A stretch of 10,108 bases of DNA from JAVWGW01 sp036651575. Its GTDB lineage: Bacteria > Actinomycetota > Coriobacteriia > Coriobacteriales > Eggerthellaceae. Below the pieces are notes generated by a model. The model saw nothing but the letters and a program-made list of their open reading frames with translations. It was not told the origin of the DNA and did not search any database. Positions 1 to 7,361 of the stretch are shown here, piece after piece. The stretch's first letter is position 1, and each line of letters starts with the position of its first letter. Location of the stretch: positions 1-10,108 of the forward strand of contig JAVVXN010000050.1 in NCBI GenBank assembly GCA_036651575.1, read 5' to 3'. The translations under genes and the position numbers were made by a program.

Positions 1-245
1 ACGAGCGAAACGTCAAAAGGCCGCACGCCCAAAAAAAAGCGAGCCCCACCTGATGTAAACGCGTCGTTTTCGCAAGCGCAAAAAAACCGCGCGCAGCGCC
101 TATGTCTTTTTGCTCCCTCAAGCACTCTCCCCATTAAGTCTTATAAATACGTATTCTACCAGGACATATATAAAATTCATCAGAAACTAATGAAGGGTCT
201 CAAGCCCACCTGTTCTATCTTATTCCTTACGAGAAGGGGGAAGAT
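1..245. other. Gene-free leader upstream of the molybdoenzyme operon
   Basis: I see no convincing gene in this stretch. Its left half carries two A-tracts (A8 at 31-38 and A7 at 80-86) within GC-rich sequence. Its right half (about 133-180) is strongly AT-rich and is the likely promoter region for the operon that starts at 246. A short minus-strand reading frame running from 407 to 180 is antisense to the chaperone gene and has no ribosome binding site or recognisable domain. The 5' neighbour lies outside the window, so it is unclear whether the left half is the tail of a terminator or the promoter of a divergent gene. Confidence 0.6.
142..180 (+). promoter_or_regulatory. Probable promoter/operator region with palindrome AATACGTATT
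   Basis: Two possible -10 boxes lie in this AT-rich patch: TATAAA at 142-147 and TATAAA at 169-174, the latter overlapping TATATA at 167-172. Neither has a good TTGACA-like -35 box at 16-18 bp, so the promoter may depend on an activator. A perfect 10-bp palindrome, AATACGTATT, occupies 146-155 between them and is a candidate operator half-pair. I found no TTGAT-N4-ATCAA (FNR/CRP-type) site. The assignment rests on composition and position only. Confidence 0.35.
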
Positions 246-938
246 ATGAAACATGCCGAAGCGGTTGTTTGTGCAGCGACACTTTTTTCGCGGCTCGACG
301 AAACCGCCTACACATCCATCACCGACGATGCTTTTTGGAACGAGATCCTCACCGTCTGCCGCTCCGAAGCGTACCGCAATGATTACGAATCCGCAACCGA
401 GAAGCACACGATGGCGACGACGTCAGCCGACCGGGACCAGCATTACGCGCAACTTACAAAGCCTCCGTCATATTGCGAATACCGTCAGTTTGCCAACCGC
501 ATCCTCACGCCCGGAATACCCGGACACGTGGCGCCGATCGAATCGCTCTACGTGCCCTGGACCGAAATGCCCGGTTCAGAAATCGGCAACGACACCGGGC
601 GCTACCTCAGTGATCGAGCGCTTCACATCATGGCTTTGTGCGATCAGCTGGCCATCGAAATACCACCCACGCTCCGCGATACGCCCGATCACCTCACCTT
701 GCTGTGTGAGCTGTGGGCTTTTCTCGACGAACACGCTCCCGCCTGCGATGCTCGGGCATTTGCCCACGACCACGGAGCGTGGCTGCCGGCATACCGCGCC
801 GCTCTTGGCTCACGTTTCGACAACATTCCCGACGAAGCGCTCAAAAAAACCCTCGGGTTCTACCAAGATCTGATCGATCTTGTGATGCAGATGATGCAAC
901 CACACAACGAGAAAGGAGAACAGCGTGAAGCCCTCTAA
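246..938 (+). CDS. TorD/DmsD-family molybdoenzyme maturation chaperone
   Basis: This 230-aa cytoplasmic protein is a redox-enzyme maturation chaperone. Members of the family bind the Tat signal and body of a molybdoenzyme subunit, help cofactor insertion and delay export until folding is complete. The family hallmarks are visible: ESLY at residues 99-102; the PDHL motif at 147-150, followed by Glu155 and an aromatic-leucine stretch (ELWAFL); and the F-x3-H-x2-W pattern at 172-179 (Phe172, His176, Trp179). The length fits the usual 190-240 aa. The start is supported by a strong AGGGGG ribosome binding site about 5 nt upstream of the ATG. Its 3' end overlaps the catalytic-subunit gene by 14 nt, so the client is almost certainly that protein. 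I cannot separate TorD, DmsD and NarJ-like subfamilies by eye, so no symbol is given. Confidence 0.88.
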   Translation: MKHAEAVVCAATLFSRLDETAYTSITDDAFWNEILTVCRSEAYRNDYESATEKHTMATTSADRDQHYAQLTKPPSYCEYRQFANRILTPGIPGHVAPIESLYVPWTEMPGSEIGNDTGRYLSDRALHIMALCDQLAIEIPPTLRDTPDHLTLLCELWAFLDEHAPACDARAFAHDHGAWLPAYRAALGSRFDNIPDEALKKTLGFYQDLIDLVMQMMQPHNEKGEQREAL

Positions 939-3123
939 CACAACGCTCTCAAGAAGGGGCTTTCTCAAGATTGGCGCCACCAGTGCCGTCTTGGCCTCCG
1001 CTGGAACACTACAACTGAACAGCTGGCAAACAAAGGAGGCCTACGCCACGGCGAACATGATCGAGCGACACCCCTCGCTTTGCAACGGCTGCTCGAACAA
1101 ATGCGGCCTGTGGGCAAACACCCGCGGTGGTCGCATCTGGACGGTCGAAGGGCAGGAAGAACATCCCTACTCCAAGGGGACCATATGCGCACGCGGACAC
1201 GGCTTCGCGCAGCTGACCTACGGCGACCAACGCCTCACCCAGCCTTTGAAGCGCACCGAATCAGGAGACTACGAGCCCATAAGCTGGGATACGGCTTTTT
1301 CGGAAATAGGCGAACGCCTCAAGGGTATCCTGGGCAAATACGGCCCCGACGCTTTCGCATTCATCCAAGATCCCCGTCCCAGCGGTGCTTATTACGCAAG
1401 CCGCTTCACGACCGCCTTAGGATCGCCGAATATCTACACGCATGGCGCTGCCTGCAATCTTTCGAAAGAAAGTGGCCATCTTCACACGCTCGGCGGCAGC
1501 TTCAGCGCCGATGTCGCCAACACGAAAATGCTCATGTTCATCGGCCGCAGCTATGCCGACGGCATTCGACCCAGCGCCGTCAACGGACTGGTCAACCTTT
1601 CCAAATCGCGCAAAGCCAAAATCGTCATGGTTGATCCGCGCTACAACAGCTCGGCAAAATTTGCCGACCAGTGGCTGCCCATCATCCCCGGCACCGATCT
1701 TGCCTTCATACTTGCCCTGTGCAATGTGCTGATCACCGAAGATCTCTACCATCACGATTTCGTTGCTACCTACGTACAGGGCTTTGATGAATTCAAGGCT
1801 GAAGTGGCCACGTACACCCCCGCCTGGGCTGAAAAAATCTGCGACATCAAGGCCGACACCATCACCACCCTCGCCCGCGAAATGGCTGCCGCCGCCCCCG
1901 CCGCCGTCGTAGAACCCTCATGGAGAGCTGCGTTTGGCTGCGCGCACAAAAACTCGTTTGAGACGGCGCGAGCCGTTGCCGCATGCAACGCGCTGCTCGG
2001 CAATTACGGGCAAAAGGGCGGGGCTCTTCTCACCTCCTCGCCCAAAGCAGGAGCACTCGATGGGGCAAAATTTCCCGCAGTTCCCAAACCGAAGAGCAAA
2101 AAGGTTGGCGCGACAGACTATCCTTTGGCGGTGCCGGGCATGGGCACAAACCTTGCCGTATTAAAAGCTGCCCTTGCGGGAAATATGCACGCGGTATTTT
2201 TCTACAACTCAAACGCCGCAAAGGGATACTCACAACCAAAAGCCTGGTCTGAAGGACTTTCCAAGGTCGACCTCGTCGTTGCGATCGACATTCAAATGTC
2301 TGAAACCGCCATGCAGGCCGATTATGTTCTTCCCGAATGCAGCTATCTTGAGCGTTTCGAACTTCCTGAATTCTTGGGCGGAAAAACCCACAGTGTCGCC
2401 CTTCGATCGCAGGCCGTTGAAAAAATCCACCCCGAAACAAAACCGTTCGACGAAATCATCGTCGGCTTGGCAAAAGCCTGCGGCATCGAGCAATACTTCC
2501 CGTTCACGGTCGAAGAACTCGCAGAAGCCCAGCTTGCCACCGTCGGAGTTTCCCTTTCCGATCTCAAAGAACAGGGGCTCATCAAATTGCCCGATCCCGG
2601 TTTTCAGTACGGCGTCGTTCCGAAATTCAAAACACCCTCGGGGAAAATCGAGCTGAACAGCGATGTCGTTGCCGCCGCCGGACTCAACGGCGTTATTTCC
2701 TACATAGAGCGCAAGGCCAAGCCGGCTCAAGACGAGTTTTACTTCGTCGGCGGAAAGCAGGCGATCCACTGCCACACCATGTCAACAAACATCGAGTCGC
2801 TCATGTCGGTATCTAAACTCTACCACCTCGAACGACTCTGGATGAACGCCTCAGATGCTGCCAAGCAAAACATTCTCGAAGGCGACACCGTTGAAATAGC
2901 TTCCAGCGAACACACCGACCACATTACCGTACACGTCACCGAATGCTTGCGCCCCGGAGTCGTCTATGTGCCCACGCATTACGGCGGCAGTTCGCCCTAT
3001 CTCACCCACGGGTACGGATACGGCATCTGCATGCCCGACTTCGTCCCCTTCGATATGGAGCCCGGTACGGGCGCCACGATGAGCCAGGAGACCACGGTTA
3101 AAATTAGGAAGGTGAACGCATAA
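925..3123 (+). CDS. Tat-exported molybdopterin oxidoreductase, PsrA/PhsA-like catalytic subunit
   Basis: This 732-aa protein is the catalytic subunit of a DMSO-reductase-superfamily (CISM) enzyme. The N-terminus has a Tat signal, SRRGFLK at residues 9-15, followed by a hydrophobic stretch and an AxA-type cleavage region near residue 41-43. A [4Fe-4S] site follows with Cys53, Cys56, Cys60 and Cys88 (CX2CX3CX27C), as in the Mo4Fe4S domain. Cys177 (in GAACNLSKESG) sits where the molybdenum-ligating residue of PsrA/PhsA/TtrA-type enzymes falls. The molybdopterin-dinucleotide-binding C-terminal domain occupies roughly residues 605-730. The length is close to PsrA/PhsA (about 760) and shorter than DmsA. 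The GTG start at 925 has AGGAG 6 nt upstream. It overlaps the chaperone gene by 14 nt and touches the FeS gene (TAATG). The substrate is unresolved: polysulfide, thiosulfate, tetrathionate, arsenate or an organic oxidant are all possible. Confidence 0.92.
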   Translation: MKPSNTTLSRRGFLKIGATSAVLASAGTLQLNSWQTKEAYATANMIERHPSLCNGCSNKCGLWANTRGGRIWTVEGQEEHPYSKGTICARGHGFAQLTYGDQRLTQPLKRTESGDYEPISWDTAFSEIGERLKGILGKYGPDAFAFIQDPRPSGAYYASRFTTALGSPNIYTHGAACNLSKESGHLHTLGGSFSADVANTKMLMFIGRSYADGIRPSAVNGLVNLSKSRKAKIVMVDPRYNSSAKFADQWLPIIPGTDLAFILALCNVLITEDLYHHDFVATYVQGFDEFKAEVATYTPAWAEKICDIKADTITTLAREMAAAAPAAVVEPSWRAAFGCAHKNSFETARAVAACNALLGNYGQKGGALLTSSPKAGALDGAKFPAVPKPKSKKVGATDYPLAVPGMGTNLAVLKAALAGNMHAVFFYNSNAAKGYSQPKAWSEGLSKVDLVVAIDIQMSETAMQADYVLPECSYLERFELPEFLGGKTHSVALRSQAVEKIHPETKPFDEIIVGLAKACGIEQYFPFTVEELAEAQLATVGVSLSDLKEQGLIKLPDPGFQYGVVPKFKTPSGKIELNSDVVAAAGLNGVISYIERKAKPAQDEFYFVGGKQAIHCHTMSTNIESLMSVSKLYHLERLWMNASDAAKQNILEGDTVEIASSEHTDHITVHVTECLRPGVVYVPTHYGGSSPYLTHGYGYGICMPDFVPFDMEPGTGATMSQETTVKIRKVNA

Positions 3124-3659
3124 TGACTCGCTACGGAATGCTCATCGACACGACGCGCTGCGTCGGCTGTTATGCTTGCCGCATCGCCTGTCAGATGAAA
3201 AACGATCTTGCTCCTACCGAAAGCTTCATCCGTTTCGAGCACCTCGAAGAAGGAAACTACCCCACCGTGCATACCGAAGTGGTGCCCCTGCAATGCATGC
3301 ACTGCGACGATGCTCCCTGCCAAAAGGTCTGTCCCACTCACGCCACCTACACCACCGACAGCGGCGTAGTCTTGGTGGACGAAGAAAAATGCATTGGCTG
3401 CAAGTACTGCATGGCCGCCTGCCCCTTCCAGGCCCGCATCGTCAAAAAAGAATCGGGGGTCGTGGAAAAGTGCCGCTTCTGCTGGGACGAAAAAACCCCG
3501 GGTGATCCTCCCGCCTGCGTTAAAACATGCATTACCCACGCGCGTATCTTCGGCGATATCGATGACCCCACCTCCGATATTGCGCAGGCGATAGCGCACC
3601 GCAATGCCCAGCCACTCGCCGGGAATCTTACTCAAGCCAAACTCTTTTATGTGAGGTGA
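3123..3659 (+). CDS. Four-cluster [4Fe-4S] ferredoxin-like electron-transfer subunit (DmsB/PsrB/NrfC type)
   Basis: This 178-aa protein carries electrons between the membrane anchor and the catalytic subunit. It contains exactly 16 cysteines in four groups: Cys13/16/19/23 (CX2CX2CX3C); Cys58/61/66/70; Cys90/93/96/100 (CX2CX2CX3CP); and Cys117/120/132/136 (CX2CX11CX3C). This is the standard layout of the DmsB/PsrB/NrfC family, predicting four [4Fe-4S] clusters with no cysteine lost. There is no signal peptide, consistent with co-export of this subunit as a complex with the Tat-tagged partner. The ATG at 3123 shares its first base with the stop of the preceding gene (TAATG), and an AAGGTGA ribosome binding site lies 7 nt upstream. 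The tight overlap indicates translational coupling. The fold and role are secure; the subfamily is not assigned. Confidence 0.93.
   Translation: MTRYGMLIDTTRCVGCYACRIACQMKNDLAPTESFIRFEHLEEGNYPTVHTEVVPLQCMHCDDAPCQKVCPTHATYTTDSGVVLVDEEKCIGCKYCMAACPFQARIVKKESGVVEKCRFCWDEKTPGDPPACVKTCITHARIFGDIDDPTSDIAQAIAHRNAQPLAGNLTQAKLFYVR
3653..3658 (+). promoter_or_regulatory. Ribosome binding site that decides the NrfD-type gene start
   Basis: GAGGTG at 3653-3658 lies inside the end of the FeS gene and 6 nt upstream of the ATG at 3665. An in-frame GTG at 3656 would start the protein three codons earlier with a 4-nt overlap, but it falls within this motif and has no Shine-Dalgarno sequence of its own. The ATG at 3665 is therefore preferred. 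Confidence 0.65.
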
Positions 3660-3664
3660 TAACG

Positions 3665-4531
3665 ATGGTATGGGGTCCTTTGATCGCATGGTATTTGTTT
3701 CTTGCAGGTGCCGCAGCCGGTACGTTTTTGACTGCAGCTTTTGTTGAAGCAAAATATCCTGATAACAAAACCTTACGTCTTGCCGGACGTATCCTTGCTC
3801 CGATTCTACTCGGCCTCGGATTGCTGCTGCTGATATTCGATGCCGAAGCGGGGCTGCACAATCCGTTACGGTTTTTCGCACTCGTGATGAATCCGGGTTC
3901 CGTGATGACGCTGGGCGTTTACGTCATCTGCATCTTCATGCCCGTAAGCATCGTCGCCGCCGCCTTGGAGATCATGAAAAAGCGCGTTCCGAAATGGCTG
4001 ACCTGGATCGGCGTTGTGTTCGCTTTCGGTGTTGCCGCCTACACCGGCTTTTTACTGGGCGTCGTACAGGCTTTTCCCCTCTGGAACAACGCTGCCCTAC
4101 CCATTTTATTTGTCGCTTCGGCCCTGTCTGCCGGTTTGGCAGCAACCTCGCTCGTGGGACTTTTATTCGACCGAGCGAACTTTGAACAGATGTGGCTGAT
4201 CAAAAAAAGCCACGTCGTGCTCGTCAGCATTGAGGCCGTTATGCTTGCCATCATGCTGATCATCGTCGCATCGGCGGGTAACGCAGCCACCGATTCGGTT
4301 ATCAATATCGTAGCCGGAGCCTATGCGCCCCCGTTCTGGATCGGCATCGTCGTGTTCGGCTTGGCGCTCCCCTTCTGCATCGAGGGATATCCGGTCTTCA
4401 TCACGAAGCGGATCGAAACCGGAACAGCAACGCTCATACTCAGCGTGATCGGCGAGGTCGGCGTGCTCGTCGGCGGCTTCCTGCTGCGCTACGTCATCAT
4501 CATGGCAGCACTTCCCTTCGCTTTATTCTAA
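3665..4531 (+). CDS. NrfD/PsrC-family integral membrane anchor subunit
   Basis: This protein of 288 aa (291 if the GTG at 3656 is used) is the membrane anchor and quinone-reactive subunit of the complex. Eight hydrophobic helices are visible at about residues 8-27, 40-60, 79-101, 111-134, 143-167, 182-204, 221-242 and 254-282, which matches the NrfD/PsrC/DmsC fold. The stretch YTGFLLGVVQAFPLWNNA (126-143) followed by LP and a small-residue helix is typical of NrfD proteins. It has no conserved heme-ligand pattern suggesting a cytochrome b anchor such as PhsC. Members of the family bind menaquinol or menaquinone and pass electrons to or from the four-cluster subunit. It is the last gene of the operon and is followed by an inverted repeat. 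The direction of electron flow cannot be decided from the sequence. Confidence 0.9.
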   Translation: MVWGPLIAWYLFLAGAAAGTFLTAAFVEAKYPDNKTLRLAGRILAPILLGLGLLLLIFDAEAGLHNPLRFFALVMNPGSVMTLGVYVICIFMPVSIVAAALEIMKKRVPKWLTWIGVVFAFGVAAYTGFLLGVVQAFPLWNNAALPILFVASALSAGLAATSLVGLLFDRANFEQMWLIKKSHVVLVSIEAVMLAIMLIIVASAGNAATDSVINIVAGAYAPPFWIGIVVFGLALPFCIEGYPVFITKRIETGTATLILSVIGEVGVLVGGFLLRYVIIMAALPFALF

Positions 4532-4544
4532 GCCCCTCCCTCGC

Positions 4545-4581
4545 ACAGGGACCGCATAGCTGCTTGCCATGCGGTCCCTGT
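4545..4581. terminator. Long inverted repeat between convergent operons, probable bidirectional terminator
   Basis: The arm ACAGGGACCGCAT (4545-4557) is perfectly complementary to ATGCGGTCCCTGT (4569-4581), giving a 13-bp stem with an 11-nt loop. It sits in the 69-bp gap between the stop of the NrfD-type gene (plus) and the stop of purB (minus), exactly where a shared terminator is expected. Neither strand has a proper T-tract directly after the stem: the plus strand continues CAATTAAAAAAG and the minus strand GCGAGGGAGGGG. It may therefore act weakly, need Rho, or mainly protect 3' ends. Confidence 0.7.
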
Positions 4582-4600
4582 CAATTAAAAAAGAGGTTCT

Positions 4601-5950
4601 TTAGCGTGAAAACGTCAATTGTTCCAGCTTGTCGAACACGACGTCTTTGCGCGAGAGGAAATCCCAGGGATCGAAAATCTTATCGAGCGTTTCCGGGGAA
4701 AGGTTCGCTTCGGAATCGGCCTCGAGGCGTTCGCGATACGTGGGACCCGCAACGGCGTTCTGGATGTCTTCCCAAACGCTCATCGCGTTGCGCTGCACGA
4801 TGACGTAGGCATCTTCACGCGAAATTCCCGTATCGACCAAGGCGAGCAGCACCTTCGAGGAAAAGATCAGACCGCGGCAGCGGTTGAGATTGGCCTCCAT
4901 CTTGGCGGGGTAGGTCTGCAACCCGTCAAGCATCCACTGCATTTTGCCGAACATATAATCAAGCGTGATGAAGCTATCGGCAAGCGCCACGCGCTCGGCA
5001 CCGGAATGCGAGATGTCGCGCTCAAACCACAGCGCCACATCGTCGAGTCCCACCTGGGCGTTCGACTTCACGACGCGTGCCAGACCGCAGACGCGTTCGG
5101 CCGTGATGGGATTGCGCTTGTGCGGCATGGCCGAAGAACCCTTCTGCCCCTTGGCAAACGGCTCCTCCGCTTCGATGACGTCGGACTGCTGCAGCAGTCG
5201 CACCTGCAGCGCAATCGACTCCAGCGTGGCAGCACAGACCGCCAGGGCGGTAAAGACCTGCGCGTGACGATCGCGCCCGAGCACCTGCGTCGAAAGCGGA
5301 TCAGGGGTAAGCCCCAGCTTTTCACACACGTAGCTTTCAATAAAGGGGTCGATGCTGGAATACGTGCCCACCGCACCCGAAATGGCCCCGGTTGCAGCGA
5401 CGTCGCGCGCCTGCTCGAGGCGCGTCTGCGCCCGCTTGAGCGCCCAGGCCCACGAACCGAACTTCATGCCGAACGTCATCGGCTCGGCGTGGATACCGTG
5501 CGTGCGGCCCACGCAGAGCGTATTTTGAAACTCAAAAGCGCGGCGGCGACACGTTTCACCCAGCTGCGCCACATCGGCTAAAATGAGGTCGATGGCCTGG
5601 GTTATCTGATAGCTGAGCGCGGTATCGCCCAAGTCAGACGACGTCATGCCGTAATGCACCCAACGCGACGGAGGCTCTTGACCCTCGGGCACGTCGGCAT
5701 CGATGAATTCCGCCATGCTGGTGGTAAACGCGATCACGTCGTGGTTCGTCACCTTTTCGATTTCATCGATACGCTCAACCGTGAAACCCGCGTGATCGCG
5801 GATCCACTGCGCTTCCTCGCGCGTAATACCCGATTTTCCCAATTCGGCCTGAGCCTCGCAGGCAAGCACTTCAATTTCCTGCCAGATCGAGAACTTGTTG
5901 TGCATTTCCCAGATGGCGCCCATTGCGGGGCGGGTGTAGCGACTGATCAT
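4601..5950 (-). CDS. purB: Adenylosuccinate lyase
   Basis: This 449-aa cytoplasmic enzyme catalyses two fumarate-releasing steps of purine synthesis: SAICAR to AICAR, and adenylosuccinate to AMP. It belongs to the fumarase/aspartase superfamily, and all three conserved regions are present: TSSDLGDTA from residue 103; GRTHGIHAEP at 148-157 with the catalytic-region His151; and the signature loop GSSAMPHKRNP at 271-281, which holds the catalytic serine. The length fits the shorter bacterial PurB group (430-480 aa). The ATG start has GAGAGGA upstream at suitable spacing. It lies 43 nt downstream of the second TrkA-like gene on the same strand with no clear terminator between them, so co-transcription is likely. 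A long plus-strand frame opposite it is a shadow. Confidence 0.97.
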   Translation of the reverse strand: MISRYTRPAMGAIWEMHNKFSIWQEIEVLACEAQAELGKSGITREEAQWIRDHAGFTVERIDEIEKVTNHDVIAFTTSMAEFIDADVPEGQEPPSRWVHYGMTSSDLGDTALSYQITQAIDLILADVAQLGETCRRRAFEFQNTLCVGRTHGIHAEPMTFGMKFGSWAWALKRAQTRLEQARDVAATGAISGAVGTYSSIDPFIESYVCEKLGLTPDPLSTQVLGRDRHAQVFTALAVCAATLESIALQVRLLQQSDVIEAEEPFAKGQKGSSAMPHKRNPITAERVCGLARVVKSNAQVGLDDVALWFERDISHSGAERVALADSFITLDYMFGKMQWMLDGLQTYPAKMEANLNRCRGLIFSSKVLLALVDTGISREDAYVIVQRNAMSVWEDIQNAVAGPTYRERLEADSEANLSPETLDKIFDPWDFLSRKDVVFDKLEQLTFSR

Positions 5951-5993
5951 CTGATTCCTCTCTTACGTATCCTTATTTGATTACACCGGTTAC

Positions 5994-6665
5994 TTATAGT
6001 CCGCGAAAAACTGCGCGCACGCTATCGAGGATATCGGAATCGCTTGCGACGATTGCGGTATCACCCGGCATCATTTTTGTTTCGGAGCCGACGACCTCGA
6101 CGTCGTCTTTCGTTGAAATCGCCACGAGCATAGCACCTTCGACCATGGGAACTTCTCGAGCAAGCATGCCTTCTTCGTTGCTATGGAAGCGCATGCGCGG
6201 CACTTTGATTTCCGACAAAGCCACGTTGCCGTGCGTCAAAGACGAAACGACGCTGATGCTGCCCAGCATGGCCTCTTCCTCGATCAGCTTGGCGATCAAC
6301 GTGGTCGACGACACGCACTCAATGCCGACTTCGCGGAAAATGCGCAGGTTTTTGGGGCTGTTGACCCGCGCGATGCAACGGGGAACGTTGAAGACGCGCT
6401 GTGCGATTTCACACGACACGAGGTTGTCGTCATCCTGGCCCGTCGTGGCCACGAACACATCGGCCTTGCGGATCCCCGCATCCTCCTGGAAACGCGAGTT
6501 GCAGCCATCGCCACAGATGACCATATAGCGGCCACCCAGCTCAACGGAGAGACGATCTGCAGTGACGACATCCTCTTCGATAACCGCCACATCGTTATCG
6601 CTTGCCAAAAGCGTGCTCGCAAGGTATTCCCCGATCTTGCCACCGCCCGCAATCACGATATACAT
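5994..6665 (-). CDS. TrkA-like single-RCK potassium-uptake regulator (second of the pair)
   Basis: This 223-aa cytoplasmic protein has one RCK unit. The N-terminal Rossmann domain shows the dinucleotide motif GGGKIG at residues 7-12, with Glu30 at the end of the second strand where it would hold the adenosine ribose of NAD(H). A GDG motif follows at about residue 53. The C-terminal portion (about 140-223) fits an RCK_C ligand domain. Such proteins form a ring under TrkH/KtrB-type channels and gate potassium flux in response to nucleotides. E. coli TrkA has two RCK units in one chain. Here the units are two genes, as in actinobacterial CeoB/CeoC. The start is supported by AGGGGG upstream, and the gap to the preceding gene is only 11 nt. 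No channel gene is in the window. Confidence 0.88.
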   Translation of the reverse strand: MYIVIAGGGKIGEYLASTLLASDNDVAVIEEDVVTADRLSVELGGRYMVICGDGCNSRFQEDAGIRKADVFVATTGQDDDNLVSCEIAQRVFNVPRCIARVNSPKNLRIFREVGIECVSSTTLIAKLIEEEAMLGSISVVSSLTHGNVALSEIKVPRMRFHSNEEGMLAREVPMVEGAMLVAISTKDDVEVVGSETKMMPGDTAIVASDSDILDSVRAVFRGL

Positions 6666-6676
6666 AGAAACGCCCC

Positions 6677-7336
6677 CTAATCCTGCATATATTTCGCGAA
6701 TGACGTGATGAGATCGTGCCGCACACAGGCAAGCACCGAATCCCCGTGATACAAAATGCTGTCGCTGGTGGGAATCGAACTCGCAGAACCATCGGCGCGC
6801 TCAAACGCCGCAATGCGAATATCATGCGTACGTTCAAGATCGGCGACACGAACCGTTTTTTTCTCGATTGCGTTGAGGTTGAGGGAAAAACGCAGCACTT
6901 CGAATTCACCAAACGAGTCAAGGTGACTGCCGTGCCCCGCCATGATTTTCGAGAACACGTCTTCGGCAACGAGGGAAGTGCCACACACATAGTCAAGACC
7001 CAGCTGCATATAGGCGCGTTCATGACCGGGATTGTACAGGCGCGCGATCACGTGCGGCACGCCAAAAAGCCGACTGGCAACTTCGGCAACCATCAGATTC
7101 GTGTTGTCGAGTTGCGTGACTGCGGCCACGACGTCGCATTCTTCAACGCCGGCTTTTATCAGCGTTTCCTCATCAAAACCAACACCCTGCAGCGTTGAGC
7201 CATTAAAATCCCGGCCCAAATTAACAAACGCCTCAGGGCGGCGATCGATAACGCATACATTGCTGTCGTTTTCGGAAAGCATGCTTGCCAGCTGCGAACC
7301 AACCCGCCCGCATCCAACGACGATAACATTACTCAT
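6677..7336 (-). CDS. TrkA-like single-RCK potassium-uptake regulator (first of the pair)
   Basis: This 219-aa protein is the leading gene of the minus-strand group and the partner of the TrkA-like gene 11 nt downstream. Its N-terminus carries GCGRVG at residues 8-13 and Asp31 after the second strand (VIDRR), the classic NAD-binding Rossmann pattern of RCK_N. The RCK_C domain covers roughly residues 140-219. The two proteins are clearly related in layout but diverged, which suggests that they form a hetero-oligomer replacing a tandem-RCK TrkA. The ATG at 7336 has AAAGGAC upstream at good spacing. A TATACT box on the same strand at 7367-7362 is a likely -10. Its role in potassium transport is inferred from the family, and the channel partner is unknown. 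Confidence 0.88.
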   Translation of the reverse strand: MSNVIVVGCGRVGSQLASMLSENDSNVCVIDRRPEAFVNLGRDFNGSTLQGVGFDEETLIKAGVEECDVVAAVTQLDNTNLMVAEVASRLFGVPHVIARLYNPGHERAYMQLGLDYVCGTSLVAEDVFSKIMAGHGSHLDSFGEFEVLRFSLNLNAIEKKTVRVADLERTHDIRIAAFERADGSASSIPTSDSILYHGDSVLACVRHDLITSFAKYMQD

Positions 7337-7361
7337 GGGAGTCCTTTCTCACATGCAAAGG

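Noticed and set aside
253..873. A 206-aa plus-strand frame overlapping the chaperone gene
   Set aside because: It is the second frame of the TorD-like gene, rich in Arg, Pro and Ser with no fold signature. The other frame contains the chaperone motifs and the strong ribosome binding site.
925..3123. Assignment of the Mo enzyme as a catechol dehydroxylase or a DMSO reductase
   Set aside because: Its length and Cys-ligand motif look more like PsrA/PhsA, and nothing in the context names an organic substrate. A specific name would be a guess.
2997..3881. A 294-aa minus-strand frame across the junctions of the catalytic, FeS and NrfD-type genes
   Set aside because: It runs antisense through three well-supported genes, and its composition matches a shadow frame with no recognisable motif.
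4619..5581. A 320-aa open frame on the plus strand opposite purB
   Set aside because: It lies entirely antisense to a fully conserved purB, has no ribosome binding site and shows no domain. It is an artefact of GC-rich codon usage.
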